From positions 1 through 21,530 of the forward strand of contig JASMDC010000052.1 in assembly GCA_030753015.1 (NCBI GenBank): a stretch of DNA of 21,530 bases, given 5' to 3'. Positions 14,997-21,530 of the stretch are shown here, piece by piece; within the stretch, counting starts at the first letter, position 1, and every line of letters starts with the position of its first letter. This DNA is from Candidatus Undinarchaeales archaeon. GTDB lineage: Archaea > SpSt-1190 > JASMDC01. Under the pieces are notes generated by a model, which had not been told where the DNA came from, searched no databases, and saw nothing but the letters and a program-made list of their open reading frames with translations. A program made the translations under genes and the position numbers.

Positions 14997-15992
14997 TCAT
15001 GATGTACTTGATCCCACTCCGTTCCGTGGATCGAAGGAAGATGTCTCTGCGAGCTCCTCGAATAGTTCGCGCTCCCGGTCCGTGACCGTCCGAGGCACCT
15101 CGATACGGATACGTGCGTAGAGGTCACCACGGCCACCTTTTCTATCATGGAGCCCCTGTCCACGCAGGCGCAACCGCTGGCCGTTCCTCGAACCTTTCGG
15201 TACGGTCACTGTCGCGTGCCCATCAAGTGTTCCGATGCGGACCTTCCCACCCAGGACGGCTTCCCAAGGCGCTACAGGGAGCTCCATCGAGAGGTCGTGG
15301 CCATCCACTTCGAACACGGGGTGTTTCGAGATGTGCACGCGAAGATAGATATCGCCTTCGGTAGGGCAGGACGATCCGTTCTTCTCGCACAATCGGATGC
15401 GCGTGCCCTTCTTTACACCCTGAGGGATTGAGACGTCCAGTGTGTTGACCCTGCGCTGGGGACGACCATCAGGTCCGTACTCGATCGACTCGAGAGCGAC
15501 GCGCTTCTTCGTTCCCAGGAATGCCTCTTCGAGCGTAATTGTGATGTCCGTCTCACGTGGACGAGGTCGAGCGCCGCCCATGCCACCGCGAGGTTCGAAA
15601 CCCATACTGTTGAATCCTCTGAATCCACTGCCACCGAAGAGCATGTCGAAGAAATCACTGGTATCCGAACCACCGAGGTCGAACTCCATACCACCCATCC
15701 CGCTCGGCCCACCACCGAAGTGCATACGGATGTTCTCCCAGCCAGGCGGGGGCGTGAAGTTCTGCCCGTTCTTCCAGTTCGCACCGAGCGCATCATACCT
15801 CTTCCGTTTCTCCGGATTATGGAGGACCTCGTGCGCTTCGTTGATCTCCTTGAAGCGCCCCTCGGCGTCCGGCGACTTGTTTGCATCGGGATGATACTTC
15901 CTTGCGAGCTTCCGGAAGGCTTTGTGGATGTCCTTGCGTGATGCTTTCCGGTCCACACCCAGGATCGTGTAGTAGTCCTTGTACGCGACCAT
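14997..15992 (-). CDS. cbpA: CbpA-type J-domain co-chaperone
   Basis: A 331-residue class B (type II) J-protein, which would stimulate Hsp70 ATPase and deliver clients. The J-domain (about 4-70) has the HPD motif at 34-36 (KYHPD). A Gly/Phe-rich linker follows ([22 protein letters not shown]), then two C-terminal client-binding beta domains ([21 protein letters not shown]-like [23 protein letters not shown]). There is no CxxCxGxG zinc finger, so it is not classical DnaJ. Its end ([10 protein letters not shown]) closely resembles bacterial CbpA. The ATG at 15992 overlaps the stop of a small upstream ORF as TGATG, suggesting coupled translation. It is followed 22 bases later by clpB. No dnaK or grpE is in the window, so the Hsp70 partner must be elsewhere if it exists. 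Confidence 0.93.
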   Translation of the reverse strand: MVAYKDYYTILGVDRKASRKDIHKAFRKLARKYHPDANKSPDAEGRFKEINEAHEVLHNPEKRKRYDALGANWKNGQNFTPPPGWENIRMHFGGGPSGMGGMEFDLGGSDTSDFFDMLFGGSGFRGFNSMGFEPRGGMGGARPRPRETDITITLEEAFLGTKKRVALESIEYGPDGRPQRRVNTLDVSIPQGVKKGTRIRLCEKNGSSCPTEGDIYLRVHISKHPVFEVDGHDLSMELPVAPWEAVLGGKVRIGTLDGHATVTVPKGSRNGQRLRLRGQGLHDRKGGRGDLYARIRIEVPRTVTDRERELFEELAETSSFDPRNGVGSSTS

Positions 15993-16171
15993 CACTCGAT
16001 ACCCCCGTCACTCATGCTCGATAAGGGACGCTCACACCAGCAAATGTCAGTAGCGACCGTCGCTCCGGTGCAGGAGCCGATGCATGAGGGCCATAACGCA
16101 CCACCAAGAGTGCAATCCAGTTTATCGCCCACGCCCATAGCCTCCTGAACTCGTAGTCTGTGAACATCCAT
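15992..16171 (-). CDS. Possible 59-residue cysteine-containing protein coupled to cbpA
   Basis: A short frame beginning ATG at 16171 whose TGA shares one base with the cbpA ATG (TGATG). Cysteines lie at 20, 30, 34, 44 and 46 (PSCIGSC and ICWCE), a spacing that could bind metal or form disulphides. The start fits a TATA-like box at about 16194-16205 with leaderless spacing. Codon use looks plausible but not compelling, and I know no homologue. It could instead be a 5' untranslated leader of the cbpA-clpB operon. Tight coupling and promoter spacing are the only positive evidence. Confidence 0.4.
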   Translation of the reverse strand: MDVHRLRVQEAMGVGDKLDCTLGGALWPSCIGSCTGATVATDICWCERPLSSMSDGGIE

Positions 16172-16193
16172 TGTAAACAATCTTTGTTGTCGT

Positions 16194-16228
16194 ATTATAA
16201 TATTATATTGACGAAGCAATATATAAAA
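16194..16228 (-). promoter_or_regulatory. Promoter region of the cbpA-clpB operon
   Basis: Two minus-strand TATA candidates: TTTTATATA at 16220-16228, predicting a start near 16198, and a TATAATATTATAATA-type stretch at about 16194-16208, predicting a start at the 16171 ATG. The region is shared with the divergent methyltransferase gene. I see no known heat-shock inverted repeat. Confidence 0.5.
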
Positions 16229-16264
16229 CTTTCTTTTCCTGCACAGACCGATCATCGGGAAAAG

Positions 16265-16272
16265 TTATAAAA
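16265..16272 (+). promoter_or_regulatory. TATA box of the methyltransferase gene
   Basis: TTATAAAA centred near 16268. It is only about 13 bases before the ATG at 16282 but 26 bases before the in-frame GTG at 16294. If this is the promoter, translation probably starts leaderless at the GTG. Confidence 0.5.
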
Positions 16273-16281
16273 CCGCTGTCG

Positions 16282-17013
16282 ATGGCTACTAGGGTGGACG
16301 ATCCCAAGGTCACCGGTCTACGCCGTAACCTCCCCGCTCGCCTCGTCTTCGCGATCCTGCTGCTCTGGCCTCTCACGCGCCCGGACGAGCTTGTTCGTCA
16401 TATCCATGACCACTTCACCGGAAACGTGTACAAGGTCGCGGTGACAGGGGAATGGCACTTCGTGTTGCTCAACATCATCCTCTTCGTTGCGTTCCTCATC
16501 CCTCTCTCTTACCGCCGGAAGGCCGACTGGGGCGAGTACGGCCTGGTCACCGCATTCTTCGTGTCCCTCTTCATCGAGATGTACGGCATCCCCCTCACTC
16601 TCCTTCTCGCCGTCCAGCTCTTCCAGGCGAACCAGCTCGAGCATGCCACCATGGTGGTCGAAATGACACCGGTGGGCGTCAATATCGGCATGTCACATGC
16701 CATGGCGCACGGCGCGTTCCTCATGGTCGTCGGCGCCATCCTCATCATCGTCGGATGGGTCACACTCTACACTAACGGACGCGACGGACGGCTCGTCACC
16801 GGCGGCATCTATCGCTACTCCCGCAATCCCCAGTACCTCGGCTTCATCCTCGTGCTGTTCGGATGGATCCTCGGGTGGCCCACGACCCTCACCGTCACTC
16901 TGGCCCCCATCCTCATCTACCGGTACATCCGGGTATGCCGGACGGAGGAAGAGGAGCTGATGGAGATCGAAGGGTATCCGGAGTACCGTGAGCAGGTGCC
17001 CCTCCTCATCTGA
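16282..17013 (+). CDS. Integral membrane methyltransferase, ICMT/PEMT-like
   Basis: 243 residues with several hydrophobic segments (about 20-35, 58-76, 86-112, 140-163, 184-215). The C-terminal part carries the family signature: LVTGGIYRYSRNPQYLGF (171-188), which forms the SAM/lipid-site region, and EEEELMEIEGYPEYREQVP (222-240), the conserved acidic GYxxY tail. This is the fold of isoprenylcysteine carboxyl methyltransferase and phospholipid methyltransferases, which methylate lipid-linked substrates at the membrane using S-adenosylmethionine. The substrate is unknown; archaea lack classical CaaX proteins of the eukaryotic sort. The true start may be the GTG at 16294 (239 residues), given the TATA position. 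It is divergent from cbpA and is followed by the proline-rich gene, which has its own promoter. Confidence 0.85.
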   Translation: MATRVDDPKVTGLRRNLPARLVFAILLLWPLTRPDELVRHIHDHFTGNVYKVAVTGEWHFVLLNIILFVAFLIPLSYRRKADWGEYGLVTAFFVSLFIEMYGIPLTLLLAVQLFQANQLEHATMVVEMTPVGVNIGMSHAMAHGAFLMVVGAILIIVGWVTLYTNGRDGRLVTGGIYRYSRNPQYLGFILVLFGWILGWPTTLTVTLAPILIYRYIRVCRTEEEELMEIEGYPEYREQVPLLI

Positions 17014-17032
17014 AGGGTCGTCGGAGCGCATG

Positions 17033-17042
17033 CATTTTTATC
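17033..17042 (+). promoter_or_regulatory. TATA-like box of the proline-rich gene
   Basis: CATTTTTATC predicts transcription start near 17063, just before the AGGTGG ribosome site at 17066-17071, which is 7 bases from the ATG at 17079. Together they support that start over the ATG at 17046. Confidence 0.5.
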
Positions 17043-17078
17043 ATCTTGCCTCTATTATCGGATATAGGTGGAACGATC

Positions 17079-18536
17079 ATGGTTGAACCCGAGGTCACGA
17101 AGGACGGCATCCCGGCGCCAGAGAAGGTACCGGCTTATGCGGAGAAGAAGGACATCACCCCCCCCCTCAGCGGGACCCCTACGCCCGTGAAGGGCGAGGT
17201 CGTTCCTGAAAAGGAACCCTCGGACGCACCGTCAGATAATGAGCCGACAGACGCGCCCACTGTAGTAATCGAGGAGGAGGAAGCACCGAAGGGTGGATTC
17301 TTCGCAAAGATCAAGGGCGCGCTCGGTCTCGATAAGAAGAAGGATGAGGAAGGCCCTGTGGAGGAAGAGAAGATCGAGGAAGGGCCTGCCGAGGAGAAGA
17401 AGGATGAGGACAAGGAATCGATCCCATCAACTCCAGGAGCGTTACCTCCCGCACCACCACCCCCGCCCCGCGCGGGTCTGAAGGAGACCGGTGCACCTGA
17501 GAAGGATGTGCTGAAACCCACGATGCCTTCGGCCTTCCCACCACCGACACCAGGCACGGGCCTCACCGGTGCACCCATACCACCGTTCGCCATCAAGAAG
17601 GGAGAAGAGAAGAAGGACGAGGCAAAGCCGTCAGGTTTCCCTCCGCCACCACCAAGCATCAAGAAGGAGGAACCGCTGAAGCCAACCGTGTTCCCGCCAC
17701 CACCGCCCGTCTCGGCCCCTGCGCCGAAGCCGCCCGAGCCGATGGTGGACTTCACGAAGCCGGCCGCTCCGTTCACAGCATCGGCACCACCTCCCGCGTT
17801 CGCACCCTCTGCGACGCCAACTGCCCCGAAGCCAGCGGCTGCACCGGCACCCTCGCCCCCGATCGCACCGCCAGTAGCGGTTCCTGCCCCGATGGCGCCC
17901 GCTAAGCCGGCAGTCATCTCGGACCCGGTCGCGTTCCACGGCAAGAGCATGAAGATCGAAGGTCTGGACTTTCCTGTCGTGACCGACCTCGCGTCGTTCG
18001 CTGGGAAGACGCTCATGCTCGTCAAGCCGACCACGCCTCTCACTCCCGAGGAGGTCGAGGCCATTGTCAGCAAGGTCCAGGGGGGGATGGGACTGCTCGT
18101 CGTCGGTGACGGCGGCTTCGACAACACCCATCTCAATCCGCTGGCCAAGAAGTTCAGCGTCGAGTTCAACAACGACATCATATCGACGGTCGACCAGACA
18201 GGATCGACCAGCTACACACCGTACATGTACGCCATGCCGCACCCAATCACGAGCCAGATACAGTACTTCCAAGTGGACAAGAGCTGCTCTCTCAAGCTCG
18301 GCGACTGGCACAAGCAGGTGCTGCTCTTCTCGGCCAAGGAGAGCTTCTCCGACGCGGACTGGGACGGCAGCTGGGAGCAGGGCGAGTACGTCGGTTCCTG
18401 CTCGGTCATGGCCCGATACGATGCAGCGAACTGCCGGGTCGTGTTCATCGGGGATGGCATCATGTTCGAGCGGGGCTCGGAGCAGGACCTTAAGCTCCTG
18501 GACGCAGTGCACAAGTGGCTGAACCGGGAGATCTAG
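17079..18536 (+). CDS. Proline-rich protein with C-terminal GATase-like domain
   Basis: 485 residues from the ATG with the AGGTGG site. Residues 1 to about 280 are low complexity: an acidic/Lys-rich part (FFAKIKGALGLDKKKDEE, then EEEKIEEGPAEEKK), followed by Pro/Ala-rich sequence with poly-proline clusters of 3-5 (APPPPPRAG, GFPPPPPSIKKEE, VFPPPPPVSAP) that alternate with Lys-rich spacers. From about 285 there is a compact domain: GKTLMLVKPTTPLTPEEVEA, then MGLLVVGDGGFDN, and near the end CRVVFIGDGIMFERG. This resembles the class I glutamine-amidotransferase-like fold of DUF4350/GldG/IFT52-type proteins; I see no clear catalytic Cys-His-Glu triad. It is cytoplasmic by sequence, with no signal peptide. 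A scaffold or partner for the membrane proteins downstream is a guess. It ends at a terminator-like hairpin. Confidence 0.85.
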   Translation: MVEPEVTKDGIPAPEKVPAYAEKKDITPPLSGTPTPVKGEVVPEKEPSDAPSDNEPTDAPTVVIEEEEAPKGGFFAKIKGALGLDKKKDEEGPVEEEKIEEGPAEEKKDEDKESIPSTPGALPPAPPPPPRAGLKETGAPEKDVLKPTMPSAFPPPTPGTGLTGAPIPPFAIKKGEEKKDEAKPSGFPPPPPSIKKEEPLKPTVFPPPPPVSAPAPKPPEPMVDFTKPAAPFTASAPPPAFAPSATPTAPKPAAAPAPSPPIAPPVAVPAPMAPAKPAVISDPVAFHGKSMKIEGLDFPVVTDLASFAGKTLMLVKPTTPLTPEEVEAIVSKVQGGMGLLVVGDGGFDNTHLNPLAKKFSVEFNNDIISTVDQTGSTSYTPYMYAMPHPITSQIQYFQVDKSCSLKLGDWHKQVLLFSAKESFSDADWDGSWEQGEYVGSCSVMARYDAANCRVVFIGDGIMFERGSEQDLKLLDAVHKWLNREI

Positions 18537-18548
18537 GGACGCTACTGA

Positions 18549-18573
18549 GGCGGGGGACGACGCGCTCCCCGCC
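18549..18573 (+). terminator. Terminator-like hairpin after the proline-rich gene
   Basis: GGCGGGG (18549-18555) pairs with CCCCGCC (18567-18573) around an 11-base loop, 12 bases past the stop codon. The next gene's TATA box follows within 11 bases, so the two are separate transcription units or only partly coupled. Confidence 0.45.
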
Positions 18574-18583
18574 CAACCATAGG

Positions 18584-18592
18584 GATAAAAAG
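18584..18592 (+). promoter_or_regulatory. TATA box of the membrane-protein operon
   Basis: GATAAAAAG centred at 18588 predicts transcription start near 18613. An AAGGGGG ribosome site (18613-18619) lies 7 bases before the ATG at 18627. Confidence 0.5.
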
Positions 18593-18626
18593 CTGAGCCC
18601 AGAGTAGGCCGCAAGGGGGTTATTCA

Positions 18627-19166
18627 ATGCCGTCCAAGAAGGCCACTATGTTCCGCGAGGCCATGCGTGAGTTCTGGGACTCGATTCCCAAGCTAGTGGT
18701 CAACCTCGGGACCGCTTACCTGATCTACCTGTTCGGGATGAACGCGTTCATCCCGCTGGCCGATTCCCTCGGACTGACCATCGGCGGCCTTGCCGTCTCA
18801 CAGGTCACCAGTGTCGTGGTGCTGTGCGCCATGGCCCTTCTGGTATACAGGTCCTTGAGCGAGCTTCGCGACATCGCCGAGGCGCTGGCGAAGTTCCTTG
18901 CGGTCCAGGTGGGCGAGGATGTCACTGACGAGGAGGTCGAGGACTACCGGACAGCCATCCGCGGCCTCATTACTGTGGGCGCTATCGTTATCGCCCTGTA
19001 CTTCTTCCTGGGGATGCTCAGGGGGATCAACGTGGTCGTTGCCGGCGTAGTCTACATCATCGCCGTCCTCTACTGCATCATGCTGCTCCTGCGGACAGGT
19101 TCTGCTCTGGAGCGCGAGATTGGCGCGTGGGCCGAGGAGAAGGCCCGTCGCCTTGATAGCAAGTAA
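18627..19166 (+). CDS. Four-helix membrane protein, paralogue A
   Basis: 179 residues of unknown function. Predicted membrane helices lie at about 22-44, 55-74, 112-131 and 135-155. Between helices 2 and 3 is an amphipathic, charged loop (SELRDIAEALAKF, then EDVTDEEVEDYRTAIRG). The N-terminal motif AMREFWDSIPKLVVNL recurs almost unchanged in the next gene (AMREIFDSVPKLVVNL), as do YLIYLFG, ELRDIAE/EIRDIAE and the EVxDYxxAxRG loop. The two are therefore tandem paralogues. The C-terminus is charged and probably cytoplasmic, like the N-terminus. The start is supported by AAGGGGG at 7 bases. It probably forms an operon with the two following membrane genes. No transporter or enzyme motif was recognised. 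Confidence 0.85.
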   Translation: MPSKKATMFREAMREFWDSIPKLVVNLGTAYLIYLFGMNAFIPLADSLGLTIGGLAVSQVTSVVVLCAMALLVYRSLSELRDIAEALAKFLAVQVGEDVTDEEVEDYRTAIRGLITVGAIVIALYFFLGMLRGINVVVAGVVYIIAVLYCIMLLLRTGSALEREIGAWAEEKARRLDSK

Positions 19167-19213
19167 ACAGAATCATGATCACATCTGATACTGATGTGGA
19201 GGTGCTTTGAGAA

Positions 19214-19777
19214 ATGGCAGACCTGACAGCTAAGACATATGCTGAGGCCATGCGGGAGATCTTTGACAGCGTCCCGAAATTGGTGGTCAATCTACTGACC
19301 GCCTTTCTGATCTACATCTTCGGGAACAAGGTCTTCACCACGATCTCAGCCAGGCTCGGACTGACCATCGCAGGGATCCAAGTGGTTCCCCTCATCAACG
19401 CGGTGGTTCTCCTGTCCATGATATACTTCGTGTACAAGTGCTTCGGAGAGATCCGCGACATCGCCGAGTCCTTCGGTAAGCTAATCGCCGTGAACATCGG
19501 CGGAGGCGTGATGGACGAGAGCGAGGTCAAGGATTACTCGTCCGCGATGCGCGGGATCCTGTACGCTATCGCCCTGACGGCGCTGTCCTACTTCTTCATG
19601 GACGTGCTCAACGGGGTGCACGGTATGCTCGCCGGCTTAGCCATGGTGCTTATCGTCATCATGGTCATCCTGCTGCTGTTCCAGTCCGTGAACGCGCTCA
19701 ACAGGCAGTTCACTGCGCTGGGCAAGCAGGCGGCCGACCAGATACTCGCTGAGGCCGAAAAGTCCGCGAAGAAGTAA
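19214..19777 (+). CDS. Four-helix membrane protein, paralogue B
   Basis: 187 residues, homologous along its whole length to the preceding gene. Both have the AMRExxDSxPKLVVNL start, four predicted helices, the xIRDIAExxxK amphipathic segment and the acidic DExEVxDYxxAMRG loop. The C-terminal tail (GKQAADQILAEAEKSAKK) is longer and lysine-rich. It lies 47 bases after paralogue A, behind GGAGGTG (19198-19204), the strongest ribosome site in the cluster, with a small hairpin (CACATC at 19180-19185 with GATGTG at 19193-19198) touching its edge. No family is recognised. Divergence between A and B suggests an old duplication; hetero-oligomer formation is an inference. Confidence 0.85.
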   Translation: MADLTAKTYAEAMREIFDSVPKLVVNLLTAFLIYIFGNKVFTTISARLGLTIAGIQVVPLINAVVLLSMIYFVYKCFGEIRDIAESFGKLIAVNIGGGVMDESEVKDYSSAMRGILYAIALTALSYFFMDVLNGVHGMLAGLAMVLIVIMVILLLFQSVNALNRQFTALGKQAADQILAEAEKSAKK

Positions 19778-19801
19778 AGAACACACCTGAGGGCGATGAC
19801 G

Positions 19802-20152
19802 ATGACGTTGGAGGACCATGCGCAGAGGATATTGACCCCGCTGGCCATCATCGCGCTCGTCATCGCCCTAATCTCCTTTTTCGGGATGGTGGCCGCTGGC
19901 AACGTCCCGCCAAAGGTCAAGGAGTTACCTGCCTTGGCGAACGCGGTAGGCACCCTCAACGCCACCCTGACGGCTCCCATAGGCGAGACGAACATGCTCG
20001 CAGTCCTTGTCATAGCCGGTCTCCTGATCATGATCCTTTCGTGCTATATGATGAGCCAAAGATTCTACAGGATGGTCGAGGAAGGCGTCGCCGCCATGGA
20101 CATCGAATATGATGGAAACGTCGTGGATGATGAAGAGGCGTCCGAAGAGTAG
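19802..20152 (+). CDS. Two-helix membrane protein with acidic tail
   Basis: 116 residues from the ATG at 19802. Two hydrophobic segments (about 11-31 and 63-83) enclose an extracytoplasmic loop of about 30 residues (NVPPKVKELPALANAVGTLN). The C-terminus is strongly acidic (DIEYDGNVVDDEEASEE). An ATG two codons upstream at 19796 is only 3 bases from the GAGGG ribosome site, so 19802 has the better spacing. It starts 24 bases after paralogue B and is probably in the same operon. I do not recognise it. Opposite charge of its tail and the Lys-rich tail of paralogue B could allow contact, which is speculation. Confidence 0.75.
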   Translation: MTLEDHAQRILTPLAIIALVIALISFFGMVAAGNVPPKVKELPALANAVGTLNATLTAPIGETNMLAVLVIAGLLIMILSCYMMSQRFYRMVEEGVAAMDIEYDGNVVDDEEASEE

Positions 20153-20188
20153 CCAGTTCCAGAATCCGTCCTCGTTCCCCTCAGGTAA

Positions 20189-20197
20189 CTATATAAT
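20189..20197 (+). promoter_or_regulatory. TATA box of the HExxGH-protein gene
   Basis: CTATATAAT predicts transcription start near 20219, leaving about 17 bases of leader with a GAGG ribosome site (20225-20228) 7 bases before the ATG at 20236. Confidence 0.6.
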
Positions 20198-20235
20198 CTG
20201 AAGACCGTGCCGGACCTTCTCAACGAGGCACTGGT

Positions 20236-21039
20236 ATGTACGACGTCGAGCATCAGTTGGAGTGTGACGATCCCGCTCTGAGAGAGCGCATCTGTGAGGC
20301 GTACGACTTCTGTTCCACTCTCACTGGCGGACTTGAGGGCGAGTACAACCTCCGGGTGCTACCCAAGGAGGAGTTCCTCCAGGCACAGAAAGAGGATCAC
20401 GGCATCAGTGATGGCGAGCTCCGTCGCATGGGATACTTCATCGACCGCGGCAATCATGTGGGTAATGCCTACAGAGACGAGGCTCTCCTGTGCGGGAGGG
20501 GGCGCTCCGCCTCCGTCCGGTGGGCGGTCCACGAGGTCCAGGGGCACGGCTACATGTTCCAGAATACGAGTGTGGGGCATGCCATGAAGGAGGCGTGGGA
20601 CGATGACGACCGCTACAACGCCATATTCCACTCGTGCAATGTCTCCGGCGAGGGTTTCGCCACATGGATCGATCACAAGTACGTAGCCAGCCGCGGATTC
20701 CTCGGCAAGGTAGGCGAGCTCTTTGAGCGGTACGAGGAATGGCTTGGTGCTCTTTTTGGCGAGAACAGGGAGTATTGGCGCGGTTCTAAGCAATGCCGGA
20801 AGATAGAGAAGGAGTTCGGTGAGAAGAACGTCGCTGTGGCCTACCGTGTCGCCCTTGATGTAGACATGGACCTCGAGGCACCCAGTGATGAGCTTTCCTC
20901 ACAACTCACCCACCCTGAGAACAATGCTGACAAGCGATTCGCCTTCTTCGCGTCCCTCAAGAATCCCGGTATCGATGAGGACGACACTGAGGGCTTCGAG
21001 GCCTATGTCAGGGATAAGCTGTCATCTCTCGTACGATGA
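20236..21039 (+). CDS. Putative zinc-dependent hydrolase with HExxGH motif
   Basis: 267 residues, soluble, without signal peptide. Residues 99-104 are HEVQGH, in a helix-like VRWAVHEVQGHGYMFQ context, and GEGFATWID follows at 138-146. A His-Glu pair plus a downstream GEGxA-like Glu is the ligand arrangement of gluzincin metallopeptidases. Here the second His is five, not four, residues after the first, so it is not the standard HExxH. I cannot assign a named family. The C-terminal third is acidic and helical. Cysteines (10, 20, 26, 86, 134, 187) are unusually many for a cytosolic archaeal protein. It has its own TATA box and GAGG ribosome site, and it ends 6 bases before the convergent rhomboid gene. 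Function: metal-dependent peptidase or other hydrolase is possible, unproven. Confidence 0.75.
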   Translation: MYDVEHQLECDDPALRERICEAYDFCSTLTGGLEGEYNLRVLPKEEFLQAQKEDHGISDGELRRMGYFIDRGNHVGNAYRDEALLCGRGRSASVRWAVHEVQGHGYMFQNTSVGHAMKEAWDDDDRYNAIFHSCNVSGEGFATWIDHKYVASRGFLGKVGELFERYEEWLGALFGENREYWRGSKQCRKIEKEFGEKNVAVAYRVALDVDMDLEAPSDELSSQLTHPENNADKRFAFFASLKNPGIDEDDTEGFEAYVRDKLSSLVR

Positions 21040-21045
21040 GCTTCC

Positions 21046-21530
21046 TCATCTCTCTCTGTCGTGTTCACTGAGGATGTATTTGTCTTCCCATTTCTCCGCT
21101 GTCTTTTCGTCCACTTCTGGGATAGGCCCATCCTCCTCACGTCCGAACGGTCTGACATGCTTTCTCCAGGCAAGCCCTAGGAAGAAGCCAGCGAGAAGCC
21201 CCCCAAGATGCCCTTCGTACGCTATGTTCTCTGCATGTCCGTACACACCGGCGGTGTCCAGGGCCAGCCATATGCCACCCAGAACGATGACCGGGAGCGG
21301 TGCTCCCCAGTAAACGATGAGCGTCGGCCTCATGGCCGCTATCGCTCCCACAACTCCTCTGGCTGCCCCGGATGCACCCAACACCCTGACATGTGGGTAG
21401 GCCTGCATGACGGCTATGCTAGATGCCAGTTCTGCGATAAGCAAGATCGTTATGAAACGGCGGGTCCCCGCAATACGCTCGAGAATGAATCCGAAAAGAA
21501 TAAGCGGAAAGAGGTTGTGCAGGAGGTGTT
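21046..21530 (-). CDS. Rhomboid-family intramembrane serine protease, C-terminal part
   Basis: The gene runs off the right edge, so its start is not in view; at least 161 codons are present. Rhomboids cleave transmembrane segments inside the bilayer. From the edge, HLLHNLFPLILFGFILER matches the helix-2 motif H-x-x-x-N that forms the oxyanion hole. GASGAARG carries the GxSG catalytic serine. GHLGGLLAGFFLGL carries the catalytic histidine with the GxxxG-type helix. All active-site residues are therefore present. A cytoplasmic tail of about 45 residues follows (RKHVRPFGREEDG and onward), highly charged. The TTG that opens the longest complete frame at 21444 is not a real start, because coding continues upstream of it. 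Confidence 0.88.
   Translation of the reverse strand, partial: HLLHNLFPLILFGFILERIAGTRRFITILLIAELASSIAVMQAYPHVRVLGASGAARGVVGAIAAMRPTLIVYWGAPLPVIVLGGIWLALDTAGVYGHAENIAYEGHLGGLLAGFFLGLAWRKHVRPFGREEDGPIPEVDEKTAEKWEDKYILSEHDRER

Noticed and set aside
12993-15050. Several plus-strand frames opposite clpB
   Set aside because: All are shadows of clpB, a full-length and unambiguous gene.
14975-15163. N-terminal extension of ClpB by 63 residues
   Set aside because: It overlaps the cbpA 3' end, reads as Ser/Arg-rich non-family sequence, and a GGGTGAT ribosome site marks the ATG at 14974.
16172-16255. 28-codon N-terminal extension of the small ORF before cbpA
   Set aside because: It runs through the AT-rich promoter region with both TATA candidates, so it is unlikely to be transcribed.
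17135-18614. Long minus-strand frames opposite the proline-rich gene
   Set aside because: Gly/Ser-rich or Arg-rich low-complexity shadows of the Pro/Ala/Lys coding sequence. The plus-strand frame has a ribosome site, TATA box and a structured C-terminal domain.

Overview
The window is archaeal. It encodes a group II chaperonin (thermosome), TBP and TFB, an FtsZ, and tRNA genes without an encoded CCA. Promoters are archaeal TATA boxes. Some sit about 26 bases before the start codon, which implies leaderless mRNAs; other genes have GGTG-type Shine-Dalgarno sites. Most genes are GC-rich. A euryarchaeal lineage, perhaps Thermoplasmatota, is my best guess from the overall look of the proteins, but no single gene proves it.

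Layout. (1) 1-3580, plus strand: a protein of six homing-endonuclease-associated repeats with a winged-helix tail, then the thermosome. (2) 3582-5438: a 125-base tandem duplication that carries the 3' end of the TBP gene, then TBP and TFB on the minus strand. (3) 5607-7344: a DUF4143-type ATPase gene lying between a 20-base copy of the 3' end of tRNA-Ser(GCU) and the intact tRNA-Ser. This looks like a small element integrated at the tRNA. (4) 7444-10417, minus strand: a hypothetical protein, a eukaryote/bacteria-type deoxynucleoside kinase and FtsZ. (5) 10418-11591: about 1.2 kb without a gene, of which about 0.9 kb is very AT-rich, ending at tRNA-Pro(CGG). (6) 11800-16171, minus strand: a small winged-helix protein, ClpB, a CbpA-type J-protein, and a possible 59-residue cysteine-containing ORF coupled to it. 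(7) 16282-21039, plus strand: an ICMT/PEMT-like membrane methyltransferase, a proline-rich protein with a GATase-like C-terminal domain, two paralogous four-helix membrane proteins, a two-helix membrane protein, and an HExxGH-motif protein. (8) 21046 to the window end, minus strand: the C-terminal part of a rhomboid-family protein.

How the genes work together. Core information processing and protein quality control dominate: TBP and TFB for promoter recognition, thermosome for folding, ClpB with a J-protein for disaggregation (bacterial-type, with no DnaK or GrpE in view), FtsZ for division. The most unusual parts are the tRNA-Ser-flanked ATPase island, the AT-rich gene-free island with an origin-box-like motif at its edge, the duplicated TBP tail, the small ORF before cbpA, and the uncharacterised membrane-protein cluster at 17079-20152.
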